From contig NZ_LMQN01000012.1 in NCBI RefSeq assembly GCF_001425355.1, positions 6,589 to 70,588 on the forward strand: a stretch of DNA of 64,000 nt, read 5' to 3'. The notes below the pieces were generated by a model. It saw only the letters and a list, made by a program, of their open reading frames with translations. It made no database searches and was not told where the DNA came from. Origin of the DNA: Chryseobacterium sp. Leaf405 (GTDB lineage Bacteria; Bacteroidota; Bacteroidia; Flavobacteriales; Weeksellaceae). Positions within the stretch are counted from its first letter, which is position 1. Every line of letters starts with the position of its first letter. Shown here one piece after another: positions 1-8,141 of the stretch. Both the position numbers and the translations under genes were made by a program.

Positions 1-42
1 GCCGATGGTACTGCTAACGCGGGAGAGTAGGTCGCCGCCAGT
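1..42 (+). rRNA. 5S ribosomal RNA, 3' end (partial)
   Basis: The first ~42 bases match the conserved 3' part of bacterial 5S rRNA: a GCCGATGGTACTGC block, then GGGAGAGTAGGTCGCCGCC. The gene begins outside the window, so this is the tail of an rRNA operon read left to right. A strong terminator follows directly, which fits the end of the operon. The exact 3' end is uncertain by a few bases. Confidence 0.93.
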
Positions 43-50
43 TTTTATGT

Positions 51-84
51 AAACTCCTTTATCGAAAGATAAAGGAGTTTTTTT
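51..84 (+). terminator. Rho-independent terminator of the rRNA operon
   Basis: A 12-bp perfect stem (aaactcctttat / ataaaggagttt) around a short loop is followed by a T tract. It lies just after the 5S 3' end. Confidence 0.9.
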
Positions 85-102
85 ATGTTTAAAAATTAAT
101 GA

Positions 103-135
103 AGTCTTATACATTTATTTGTATGAGACTTTTTT
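103..135 (+). terminator. second terminator-like hairpin after 5S rRNA
   Basis: The arms agtcttatac (103-112) and gtatgagact (121-130) pair over 10 bp with one G-U, and six T's follow. It is probably a backup terminator for the rRNA operon. Confidence 0.75.
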
Positions 136-158
136 CGTTATATACAGTAAAGTAACAC

Positions 159-339
159 CCATCTCCTCTATACATCCCAACAATAAAGCAAAAAAATAAT
201 ACTAGTAAGAGAAGCACGGATCGTGGATACATCAGCACTGATCTGTAATCCATCTCCTCTATACATCCCAACAATAAAGCAAAAAAATAATACTAGTAAG
301 AGAAGCACGGATCGTGGATACATCAGCACTGATCTGTAA
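159..339. repeat. perfect 90-bp tandem duplication (period 91)
   Basis: Bases 159-248 and 250-339 are identical over 90 bp and separated by one T. The unit contains small dyads, CACG-gat-CGTG and ATCAG-CA-CTGAT. A 91-bp period is not a multiple of three, so the minus-strand open frame across it reads the two copies in different frames and is unlikely to be coding. The perfect identity suggests a recent duplication, or an assembly effect next to an rRNA operon. Confidence 0.9.
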
Positions 340-471
340 GGAAATACTAATTTTGTTAATCCAGACAAGTGCCCTAGCCCGGATAGATACGCTTACCCAG
401 CAGTAAGGATGGGCTCCGAAAGATAGCGAAGGCACGAGGAGTACAAGTGAAGAGCAGGACTAATTTCCTTA
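338..471. ncRNA. structured intergenic element with nested stems (candidate RNA)
   Basis: Several complementary segments nest: GTGCC 369-373 with GGCAC 431-435, AGCCC 376-380 with GGGCT 411-415, and CTTAC 392-396 with GTAAG 403-407. The outer ends AAGGAAAT (338-345) and ATTTCCTT (463-470) also pair. The core 'GCCCTAGCCC' followed by GGATAG resembles a motif I recall recurring between flavobacterial genes, possibly an Rfam-type structured RNA such as Flavo-1. That family assignment is from memory and unverified; the nested pairing is visible. Strand is not determined. Confidence 0.5.
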
Positions 472-569
472 TAATTATGTAAATTCATAAAAATTTCATT
501 TTTATTGATAAATATTAAAATAGATTAAATCTCTTAATAACCTTTCGATTTAAGTCGTAACTTTATATT

Positions 570-1691
570 ATGAAAGAGCATATTGTGAGAGGGTTCAGAT
601 TTGAAACTTATAAAGCACCAGAATTGTCTGTGTTTGATAGGTTACTGGAAATTTTTACCGATTTATTAACCCATACTTCAGGAGATTTTGATGAAGCTAT
701 CGACTGGCTCCGAATGTTGGACGATGAATACAAACTTACTACACCAGAGTATACTATTGATAACTTTATTGAAGATCTTAAGAGAAAAGGATATATTCGT
801 GAGGAAGTAGATCCCAATGGAACTGGAAGTGGAGTTACTTTAAGCGCGAAGATGGAGCAGAATATTCGTAAACAGGCTCTTAACCAAATCTTCGGGAATC
901 TTGAAAAAAGTGGAAATGGGAATCATAAAACCAATAAAAGTGGTTCAGGTGAAGATACGACAGGAGAATTTCGAAATTACCATTTTGGTGATCCGGTTGA
1001 AAAAATTTCTATTACAGAAAGTCTTAAGAATGCTCAAATTAATAATGGAATAGGAGATTTTCATCTCACCGAAGATGATCTTATCGTGGAAGACAGCATT
1101 CACCAGTCGCAGATGAGTACTGTTTTAATGATAGATATTAGTCACAGTATGATTTTGTATGGTGAAGACAGAATTACACCAGCAAAAAAAGTAGCAATGG
1201 CACTTGCTGAATTGATTACGACACGTTATCCGAAAGATACGCTGGATATTATCGTTTTTGGTGATGATGCATGGCCTGTAAAAATTCAGGAGCTTCCCTA
1301 TTTACAAGTTGGTCCTTATCATACGAATACGGTTGCCGGACTTCAATTGGCTATGGATATTTTACGCAGAAAGAGAAATACCAATAAACAAATTTTCATG
1401 ATTACCGATGGAAAGCCAAGCTGCGTTCGTGAACCAGATGGTACTTACTATATGAATTCGTATGGTTTGGATGACTATGTGGTTCAAAAATGTTACAATA
1501 TGGCATCTCAGGCTCGCAGATTACATATTCCTATCACTACTTTTATGATTGCTCAAGATTCTTATCTGCAACATTTTGTGAGTAAGTTTACACAAGCCAA
1601 TCAAGGGAAAGCTTTTTATACAGGGCTAAATGGATTAGGTAATATGATTTTTGAAGATTATGAAGCCAACCGAAAAAAGAGAATCCGTTAA
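570..1691 (+). CDS. VWA domain-containing protein
   Basis: This 373-aa cytoplasmic protein has no signal peptide. Its C-terminal half is a von Willebrand A domain with a complete MIDAS: DISHS at residues 189-193, threonines at 252/254, and the TDGKPS motif with Asp280. A Gly/Asn/Ser-rich linker lies around residues 113-132. In this family a VWA protein works with a ChlI/MoxR-type AAA+ ATPase as a metal-chelatase-like or chaperone-like pair, and such an ATPase is the next gene, 79 nt downstream on the same strand. The substrate is unknown. The ATG sits 14 bases after TAAGTCG without a clear ribosome-binding site, as is normal for Bacteroidota. Confidence 0.85.
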   Translation: MKEHIVRGFRFETYKAPELSVFDRLLEIFTDLLTHTSGDFDEAIDWLRMLDDEYKLTTPEYTIDNFIEDLKRKGYIREEVDPNGTGSGVTLSAKMEQNIRKQALNQIFGNLEKSGNGNHKTNKSGSGEDTTGEFRNYHFGDPVEKISITESLKNAQINNGIGDFHLTEDDLIVEDSIHQSQMSTVLMIDISHSMILYGEDRITPAKKVAMALAELITTRYPKDTLDIIVFGDDAWPVKIQELPYLQVGPYHTNTVAGLQLAMDILRRKRNTNKQIFMITDGKPSCVREPDGTYYMNSYGLDDYVVQKCYNMASQARRLHIPITTFMIAQDSYLQHFVSKFTQANQGKAFYTGLNGLGNMIFEDYEANRKKRIR

Positions 1692-1770
1692 AAAATTATA
1701 AGTTGATATTTTAAAGTTAAGTATCAATTCAACATTATTTCAAAAAAGTTTAAATCAGATTTTAAATAAA

Positions 1771-3210
1771 ATGACTGAAAAGCCAAATATTAAGACATTA
1801 GGTTCGTTAAAAGCGACAGAATATAAATCAAAAAATATAAAAGACGAATTAAGAGATAATTTAAAAACTAAAATTCGCAATAGAGAATCCGTGTTTACAG
1901 GAATTTTCGGATATGAAAATACCGTTATTCCTCAATTAGAGCATGCAATTCTCAGCCGACACAATATTAATTTATTAGGATTAAGAGGTCAGGCAAAAAC
2001 AAGGTTGGCAAGGATGATGACGTCTTTGTTGGATGAATGGATTCCTTTTGTTGCCGGAAGTGAAATTAACGATGATCCGTTTAATCCGATTTCCCGTTAT
2101 GCCAAAGAGATCATTAAAGCGGAAGGTGATAATACTCCAATAGAATGGCTACACCGTGACGAAAGATTTTTTGAGAAATTAGCCACTCCAGATGTTACGG
2201 TTGCCGATCTTATCGGTGATGTAGATCCTATTAAAGCTGCTAATCTTAAACTTTCTTATGCAGACGATCGTGTAATTCATTTCGGAATGATTCCTCGTGC
2301 AAACCGTTGTATTTTCGTAATTAATGAATTGCCGGATCTTCAGGCGAGAATTCAGGTTTCTCTGTTTAATATTTTACAGGAAGGTGATGTGCAGATTCGT
2401 GGTTTCAAGGTGAGAATGCCTTTAGATATTCAGTTTGTTTTTACGGCGAATCCGGAAGATTATACGAACAGAGGAAGTATTGTTACCCCTTTAAAAGACC
2501 GTATTGGCTCGCAGATTTTAACACATTATCCTGAAAATATCAATATTGCGAGAGAAATTACCAATTATGAATCCAGCTTAGACAGCCGTCAGACAAATGG
2601 AGTATATGTTCCTTCTTTGGCGAAAGATCTTTTGGAGCAGATAGGTTTTGAAGCTCGTGACAGCGAATATGTTGATTCAAAAAGTGGAGTGAGTGCACGT
2701 ATGAGTATTACCGCTTTTGAAAATTTATTGAGTACGGCTGAGCGTAGATCTTTGCTAGCAGGTGACGAAAAAACTTCTGTAAGATTAAGTGATTTTGTGG
2801 GAGTAATTCCGGCGATTACAGGAAAAGTAGAACTGGTGTATGAAGGTGAGCAGGAAGGTGCAGAAGCGGTTGCTCAATTGTTGATTGATAATGCAATCCG
2901 AACGTTATTCACTTCTTATTTTCCGAAAGTTGAAAAGCTGGAGAAAAAGAGTGTAGATGGTCCGTTCAGCCAGATTACCGATTGGTTTTTAGAAGATGAT
3001 GGCTTTTTAGAACTTACGGATGAATCTTCAGATGAAGTTTATGCAAAAAATCTTAACCGAATTGATCCGCTGGATAAAATTATTGAAAAATATCAGCCTG
3101 ATACACAGCCAGAAGATATTTTATTCCTGAAAGAATTTATCCTTTGGGGATTAGCTGTTAATAAAAAACTGAATAAAGAAAGATTCAGAACGGGAGTTTT
3201 CTTTTCTTAA
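1771..3210 (+). CDS. AAA+ ATPase of the Mg-chelatase (ChlI)/MoxR type
   Basis: The 479-aa protein has a Walker A motif GLRGQAKT at residues 70-77, a Walker B-like strand IFVINE at 181-186, a GDVDP segment near 149-153 as in ChlI-type ATPases, and a sensor-1-like FTANP. The acidic Walker B pair is NE rather than DE. It follows the VWA gene and probably forms a two-component ATPase/VWA machine with it. Annotation pipelines often call such proteins sigma-54-interacting or magnesium chelatase, but I see no DNA-binding domain, so a regulatory role is not supported. A terminator follows 24 nt after the stop. Confidence 0.85.
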   Translation: MTEKPNIKTLGSLKATEYKSKNIKDELRDNLKTKIRNRESVFTGIFGYENTVIPQLEHAILSRHNINLLGLRGQAKTRLARMMTSLLDEWIPFVAGSEINDDPFNPISRYAKEIIKAEGDNTPIEWLHRDERFFEKLATPDVTVADLIGDVDPIKAANLKLSYADDRVIHFGMIPRANRCIFVINELPDLQARIQVSLFNILQEGDVQIRGFKVRMPLDIQFVFTANPEDYTNRGSIVTPLKDRIGSQILTHYPENINIAREITNYESSLDSRQTNGVYVPSLAKDLLEQIGFEARDSEYVDSKSGVSARMSITAFENLLSTAERRSLLAGDEKTSVRLSDFVGVIPAITGKVELVYEGEQEGAEAVAQLLIDNAIRTLFTSYFPKVEKLEKKSVDGPFSQITDWFLEDDGFLELTDESSDEVYAKNLNRIDPLDKIIEKYQPDTQPEDILFLKEFILWGLAVNKKLNKERFRTGVFFS

Positions 3211-3231
3211 AATTTAAACAACATAAAAACA

Positions 3232-3266
3232 AAAAGATGTGGAATCGGTTTTCCACATCTTTTTTA
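3232..3266. terminator. bidirectional terminator between convergent genes
   Basis: The arms agatgtggaa (3235-3244) and ttccacatct (3251-3260) pair perfectly over 10 bp. A T tract lies on the plus side and an A tract upstream, so it can stop both the ATPase gene and the convergent carboxylase gene. Confidence 0.85.
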
Positions 3267-3288
3267 TTTTTTAATAATCAGATTATGA

Positions 3289-4917
3289 TCAAACCTGAAT
3301 AACTCCCAAATTAAATTTCTCGGTAATCGGAGAGTGATTGGCAGCTTCAATTCCCATAGAAATCCATTTTCTGGTATCTATAGGATTAATGATCGCATCC
3401 GTCCACAATCTTGCTGCCGCATACGTTGATTCTGTCTGCTTTTTATATTTTTTTGAGATTGAATCTAAAATTTCATCACGCTCTTTTTGTGTATTTTCTT
3501 TTCCTTGTTTTTTCAGTGTAGATTCCTGGATTTGTGCTAACACTTTCGCAGCCTGAGCACCACCCATCACCGCAAGATCTGCCCAAGGCCAGGCAACGAT
3601 TAATCTTGGATCATACGCTTTTCCGCACATTGCATAATTTCCTGCACCGTAAGAGTTTCCTGTAATAATGGTGAATTTCGGAACTACAGAATTGGAAACA
3701 GCATTTACCATTTTTGCTCCGTCTTTTATAATTCCGCCATGTTCAGATTTTGAACCAACCATGAAACCAGTAACGTCCTGTAAGAAAACCAAAGGAATTT
3801 TTCTCTGATTACAATTGGCAATAAATCTTGTTGCTTTATCGGCAGAATCAGAATAAATTACTCCTCCAAACTGCATTTCACCCTTTCCGCTTTTTACCAG
3901 TTTTCTTTGGTTGGCAACGATTCCTACAGACCAACCGTCGATTCTTGCCGTTGCACAGATGATACTTTTGCCGTAATCCGGCTTATATTCTTCGTATTCA
4001 GAATTATCGACTATACATTTTAAAATGTCAAAAGTATCGTACTGTTCCGCTCTGGAAGCTGGCATGATTCCGAAGATGTTTTCAGGTTTTTCTTTTGGCT
4101 GAGCACTTTCAATTCTGTCGAAACCTGCTTTTTCAGTAGATCCGAGAGATTTCATGATATTTTTGATTCTGTTTAAAGCATCTTTATCGTCTTTAGCTTT
4201 ATAGTCTGTCACTCCTGAAATTGAACAGTGCGTTGTTGCACCGCCTAGAGTTTCATTATCAATACTTTCACCGATTGCAGCTTTCACCAGATAACTTCCG
4301 GCAAGGAAAATAGAACCTGTTCCTTCCACGATCATCGCTTCATCACTCATGATTGGCAGATAAGCTCCACCCGCAACACAACTCCCCATAACTGCTGAAA
4401 TCTGGATGATTCCCGCAGCACTCATTTTAGCATTATTTCTGAAAATTCTTCCGAACATTTCTTTATCAGGGAAAATTTCGTCCTGCATCGGCAGATAAAC
4501 ACCTGCAGAATCCACTAAATAAATAATTGGAAGCCGGTTTTCCATGGCAATTTCCTGAGCTCTCAGGTTTTTCTTTCCGGTAATCGGAAACCATGCTCCT
4601 GCTTTTACTGAAGCATCATTGGCAACAATAAGGCATTGTCTTCCGGAAACATATCCCATGACCACTACGACACCACCACTTGGGCAGCCACCATGTTCTT
4701 CGTACATTTCGTATCCTGCAAATGCACCAATTTCTATGGAATCTGAATCTTTGTCGAGAAGATAATCTACTCTTTCTCTTGCCGTCATTTTTCCTTCGTC
4801 ACGAAGCTTTTGCAGCCTTTTTTCTCCACCTCCTTTTTTGATGTCAGCGAGTAGACGATTTATTTCTGATAATTTTAATCTGTTTTGATCTTCTCGTTTG
4901 TTGAATTCAATGTCCAT
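3289..4917 (-). CDS. acyl-CoA carboxylase carboxyltransferase (beta) subunit
   Basis: The 542-aa protein is the normal length for the biotin-dependent carboxyltransferase subunits of methylcrotonyl- or propionyl-CoA carboxylase. It has the N-terminal ARERVDYLLD segment, the crotonase-fold oxyanion-hole glycines (SGGVVVVMGYV, VMGSCVAGGAYLP) and a second domain with GGAQAAKVL. The enzyme moves the carboxyl group from biotin to an acyl-CoA in branched-chain amino-acid or odd-chain catabolism. The closest match by eye is methylcrotonyl-CoA carboxylase beta, but the biotin-carrying subunit is not nearby, so the substrate is not fixed. It is transcribed alone. Confidence 0.88.
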   Translation of the reverse strand: MDIEFNKREDQNRLKLSEINRLLADIKKGGGEKRLQKLRDEGKMTARERVDYLLDKDSDSIEIGAFAGYEMYEEHGGCPSGGVVVVMGYVSGRQCLIVANDASVKAGAWFPITGKKNLRAQEIAMENRLPIIYLVDSAGVYLPMQDEIFPDKEMFGRIFRNNAKMSAAGIIQISAVMGSCVAGGAYLPIMSDEAMIVEGTGSIFLAGSYLVKAAIGESIDNETLGGATTHCSISGVTDYKAKDDKDALNRIKNIMKSLGSTEKAGFDRIESAQPKEKPENIFGIMPASRAEQYDTFDILKCIVDNSEYEEYKPDYGKSIICATARIDGWSVGIVANQRKLVKSGKGEMQFGGVIYSDSADKATRFIANCNQRKIPLVFLQDVTGFMVGSKSEHGGIIKDGAKMVNAVSNSVVPKFTIITGNSYGAGNYAMCGKAYDPRLIVAWPWADLAVMGGAQAAKVLAQIQESTLKKQGKENTQKERDEILDSISKKYKKQTESTYAAARLWTDAIINPIDTRKWISMGIEAANHSPITEKFNLGVIQV

Positions 4918-5070
4918 AAAAATTTCAATTTTTTCCGCTTAAAGATACTATTTTTAACAGGAAATCAAATTGAAGTAAAACAAATGTTTAATAAATTGGT
5001 TTTTAGTAAATTATGAAACATTTAACAAATTTTATATTTTTTTTGGTGCGTATTTTGCTAACTTTACAGT

Positions 5071-5186
5071 AGAGCAGTAGAAATGAAAGTTTCTATATAA
5101 ATGCTCTAAGTTCCTAGTTTATTTTTTTAATAGTTTATTATTTGAAGGCCCTGAAAGTTGAACAAATTTTCAGGGTTTTTTGTTTT
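5071..5186 (+). ncRNA. candidate small RNA ending in an intrinsic terminator
   Basis: No gene occupies 4918-5340. Within it, AGAGCA (5071-5076) pairs with TGCTCT (5102-5107), and inside that AGAAA (5079-5083) pairs with TTTCT (5090-5094), giving a nested hairpin. About 40 nt later comes a clear terminator. A TAACTTTA block at 5059-5066 is a weak match to the Bacteroidota -7 box TAnnTTTG and would start a transcript near 5071. No coding frame with a start is evident. This could be an independent ~110-nt RNA or the leader of an unknown transcript. Confidence 0.45.
5149..5186 (+). terminator. Rho-independent terminator
   Basis: CCCTGAAA (5149-5156) pairs with TTTCAGGG (5168-5175) and is followed by a T-rich run. 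There is no coding gene immediately upstream on the plus strand, which is the main support for the small-RNA candidate. Confidence 0.8.
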
Positions 5187-5340
5187 TAAAGAGATCAAAA
5201 TCCAAAAAGCATTCACGTTATTTTCAAAAGTAATTTGGAATGAAATTTCCTCAAAAAATTCATGACTTTAATATAAGATTTTTACAGGATTTGTAAAATC
5301 CTATTTGTAAATTTGCAGAAAATTTAAAAGAAGGTAGGAT

Positions 5341-6219
5341 ATGCATAAAATAGCTCTTTTCAGATTGCATTTAATTGTATTTTTATGGGGATTTACTGCA
5401 ATCTTGGGAAAGCTTATTGAGGCAAATGCGCAGATCCTCGTCTTTTACAGAATGCTTTTTGCAGCGGTATGTTTATTTGTATACATCAGAGTTTTCAAGA
5501 AAGAAAGCATAAAAATTTCAAAGAAACTTTTTTTCCAGCTGGCAGCAATCGGAGTTTCAATGGCGCTTCATTGGTGGTGTTTTTTTTATTCTATTAAAGT
5601 TTCTAATGTTTCCATCGCTTTAAGCTGTCTTTCTTTATCAACATTATTTGCATCTGTTTTAGAGCCGATTATTTTTAAACGGAAAGTCGACATCGTTGAA
5701 GTTATCATGGGAATGGTGATTGTCGCCTGTATTTTATTAATTTTTAAAACAGAATTTCAATATAAAGTCGGAATATTTTACGGAATATTGTGTGCTGTTT
5801 TCGGTACAATATTTTCGGTTTTTAACGGAAAAATGTTTGGTAAAACCAGTTCAGGAAATATTATTTTTTATGAAATTTTCTCAGGTTGGTTTATTTTAAT
5901 GATTATTTATCTGTTTTCCGGACAAATTTTTCAAATGAATGAAATAAGTTACCGTGATATTGCGTTAATATGCTTGTTAGCAAGTGTTTTTACAGCCTTT
6001 CCAATGTTAGAATCAGTAAAGCTGATGAAATATATTTCGCCCTTTACATTAATTTTAACAGTTAATTTAGAACCGGTTTACGGAATTATACTAGCTTTTT
6101 TTATCTTTGGGGAATCGGAACACATGAGCTCTGTTTTTTACATCGCTTCTGGGGTTATGATACTGGCAATCATTGCCAACGGATTAATAAAAACTAAGAG
6201 ACAAAAAACTTTAAATTAA
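5341..6219 (+). CDS. EamA-family (DMT) transporter
   Basis: The 292-aa very hydrophobic protein has about ten predicted membrane segments arranged as two EamA repeats: an N-terminal repeat beginning LHLIVFLWGFTAILGKL and a C-terminal one ending ASGVMILAIIANGLI. These are inner-membrane drug/metabolite permeases; the substrate cannot be read from sequence. It is the first gene of a likely operon, with the PorV2-like gene only 12 nt downstream. A TAAATTTG box at 5308-5315 could be its -7 element. The ATG follows AAGGTAGG, an unusually good ribosome-binding-like stretch for this genome. Confidence 0.85.
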   Translation: MHKIALFRLHLIVFLWGFTAILGKLIEANAQILVFYRMLFAAVCLFVYIRVFKKESIKISKKLFFQLAAIGVSMALHWWCFFYSIKVSNVSIALSCLSLSTLFASVLEPIIFKRKVDIVEVIMGMVIVACILLIFKTEFQYKVGIFYGILCAVFGTIFSVFNGKMFGKTSSGNIIFYEIFSGWFILMIIYLFSGQIFQMNEISYRDIALICLLASVFTAFPMLESVKLMKYISPFTLILTVNLEPVYGIILAFFIFGESEHMSSVFYIASGVMILAIIANGLIKTKRQKTLN

Positions 6220-6231
6220 GCATCAAAATAT

Positions 6232-7314
6232 ATGATGAAAAAATATCTTTTACTTGTATTTTCCCTGGTTTTTGGGATATCACAATCTCAGATTATCAGA
6301 AAATATTCAAACGAATTCCTGAATATTGGAGCCGGCGCAAGAGGTTTGGCAATGGGTGGAGCCGTAATCTCCAATCAGGATGACGTATATTCTCCCATGT
6401 GGAACCCCGCTGGTTTGATGGCAGTTGAAAGAGACTGGCAGGGTGCAGCAATGCACGCAGAGTATTTCGAATCTATTGCAAAATATGATTATCTTGCATA
6501 TGCTAAAGTTTTGGAAGAAGGTGTTTTCGGAGTTTCTGTGGTAAGATTAGGGGTTGATAATATCTTAAATACAACTCAGTTAATTGATACTGAAGGGAAT
6601 ATCGATTACGATAAAATAACAAAATTCTCACAATCTGATTATGCAGCGATACTTTCTTATGCATTTAACCCTGCTGGAAATACCAAATTGGATGTCGGGA
6701 TCAACGCAAAAATTGTTTACAGAAACGTAGGGAAATTTGCCAACGGTTACGGATTTGGTTTTGATATCGGAGCTATTTATAAAATGGATAATGGCTATAA
6801 AATTGGAGCTATGTTGAGAGATGCAACAACTACCGTGAACTTCTGGAGTGTTAACCAAAAAGAACTTTCTACGATTGTAGATGGGGAAGAATTTAACCCT
6901 GCTCCAAAAGATAAAATGGAATTAACGATGCCCAAATTAAATGCCGGAGTTAGTAAAGTTTTTGAAATCAACAGCAGCGTTTATGTTTTACCGGAAGCGG
7001 GAATTAATGTAGATTTTGCGAAAACAGCAGCACTTCTTTCAACAGATTTTGCAAGTATCACGCCTTATGCTGGGGCTGAATTAGGATATCAGAAAATGAT
7101 TTTTGTAAGATTGGGAGTCAACAGATTCCAGTCGATTACAGATATTGAAGATCTTAAAAGAAAAGTTTCTTTCCAGCCAAGTGCAGGTATCGGAATTAAA
7201 TACAGAGGTCTGACGCTTGATTATGCCATTACCAATTCGGGAATTGGCGGATCTAACTTCTATTCCAACTTCTTCTCCCTAAAATTAGATATGGGACAGT
7301 TTAGAAATGATTAA
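6232..7314 (+). CDS. PorV2-like type IX secretion-associated outer-membrane protein
   Basis: The 360-aa protein starts with a signal peptide ending near SQSQ and is predicted to be an outer-membrane beta-barrel of the PorV/PorQ (FadL-like) group. The family signature NIGAGARGLAMGGAVIS and the MWNPAGL segment lie within the first ~65 residues. Proteins of this kind are annotated as putative type IX sorting system protein PorV2 in flavobacteria. PorV proper shuttles T9SS cargo; the role of this paralogue is less clear. Two adjacent ATG codons (6232, 6235) are possible starts. It is co-transcribed with the permease upstream and the secreted protein 10 nt downstream. Confidence 0.82.
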   Translation: MMKKYLLLVFSLVFGISQSQIIRKYSNEFLNIGAGARGLAMGGAVISNQDDVYSPMWNPAGLMAVERDWQGAAMHAEYFESIAKYDYLAYAKVLEEGVFGVSVVRLGVDNILNTTQLIDTEGNIDYDKITKFSQSDYAAILSYAFNPAGNTKLDVGINAKIVYRNVGKFANGYGFGFDIGAIYKMDNGYKIGAMLRDATTTVNFWSVNQKELSTIVDGEEFNPAPKDKMELTMPKLNAGVSKVFEINSSVYVLPEAGINVDFAKTAALLSTDFASITPYAGAELGYQKMIFVRLGVNRFQSITDIEDLKRKVSFQPSAGIGIKYRGLTLDYAITNSGIGGSNFYSNFFSLKLDMGQFRND

Positions 7315-7324
7315 ATTTTAAATT

Positions 7325-8074
7325 ATGAAAAAACTTTCAACAATTATATTCGCAGCTTGTTCAATGTTAGCCTTTGGACAAAAAGTTTCTGATTATAAAT
7401 ATATAACCTTACCTTCTAAATTTGAGACTTTTAAGGAAGATTTTGGGTTGGGTGAATTATTAACAAAAACATTAAGGGGGAAAAACTATACCGTTATTCC
7501 AGCAGATAAATTACAGTGGCCATCAGAAGCACAAAGTAATCCATGTAATGTTTTAACGGCCAATATTCTTAACGACAGTGGTCTATTAAGAAATAAAGTA
7601 TTATTACAGTTTAAGGATTGTAATGATAAAGTTATTTCTTCTATTAAAGGAGCTTCAAGTATTAAAGAATTTAAAGAAGGTTTTCAGGATGCACTGAAGC
7701 AGACGTATGTTTCTATATCTCCCGCTAATCCGGCAAGCCAACCTATTGCTCAGACGAAAGTTCAGAAAACAAATGTTTCCACTCAGTCTGTCACTAATGT
7801 TTCTACATCCATTTCAGATAATTCAGCGGTAAGATTCAGCAATGGGAAAATGGATTTACAGAAAATTCAGATTGATAATTCTCAGTTTATTTTAGTTAAT
7901 TCCAATAGTTCTTCACCGTTTGCAACTTTTAAAGCAACCGCTAAAGCAGACGTTTATCGAGTGAAATTACAAAATGGAGAAACTACTTTAGGATATTACG
8001 AAAACGGAAATATTATAATAGAAATTCCTCAATCTAACGGAGAATTTGCTAAAGAAGTATTTTCAAAAAAATAA
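7325..8074 (+). CDS. conserved hypothetical secreted protein
   Basis: This 249-aa protein has a clear signal peptide (basic start, hydrophobic core, cleavage after AFG). I do not recognise a named domain. The first half, with KNYTVIPADKLQWP and a Cys pair near residues 75-100, could be a small alpha/beta fold, followed by a Ser/Thr/Gln-rich linker around 135-165 and a beta-rich C-terminal part. It lies 10 nt after the PorV2-like gene and before a shared terminator, so it may act in the same envelope process. Confidence 0.7.
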   Translation: MKKLSTIIFAACSMLAFGQKVSDYKYITLPSKFETFKEDFGLGELLTKTLRGKNYTVIPADKLQWPSEAQSNPCNVLTANILNDSGLLRNKVLLQFKDCNDKVISSIKGASSIKEFKEGFQDALKQTYVSISPANPASQPIAQTKVQKTNVSTQSVTNVSTSISDNSAVRFSNGKMDLQKIQIDNSQFILVNSNSSSPFATFKATAKADVYRVKLQNGETTLGYYENGNIIIEIPQSNGEFAKEVFSKK

Positions 8075-8095
8075 TTTTATTGATTTATATAAATA

Positions 8096-8126
8096 GAAAA
8101 AGTCCTCTAAATGAGGACTTTTTCCG
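8096..8126. terminator. bidirectional terminator
   Basis: AGTCCTC (8101-8107) and GAGGACT (8113-8119) form a 7-bp stem flanked by A's on the left and T's on the right. It separates the permease/PorV2 operon from convergent uvrC. Confidence 0.85.
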
Positions 8127-8141
8127 TTTAAAATATTGTAA

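Noticed and set aside
168..368. Minus-strand open frame encoding a hydrophobic peptide across the tandem repeats
   Set aside because: The 91-bp period makes the two copies read in different frames; the frame exists only because of the duplication.
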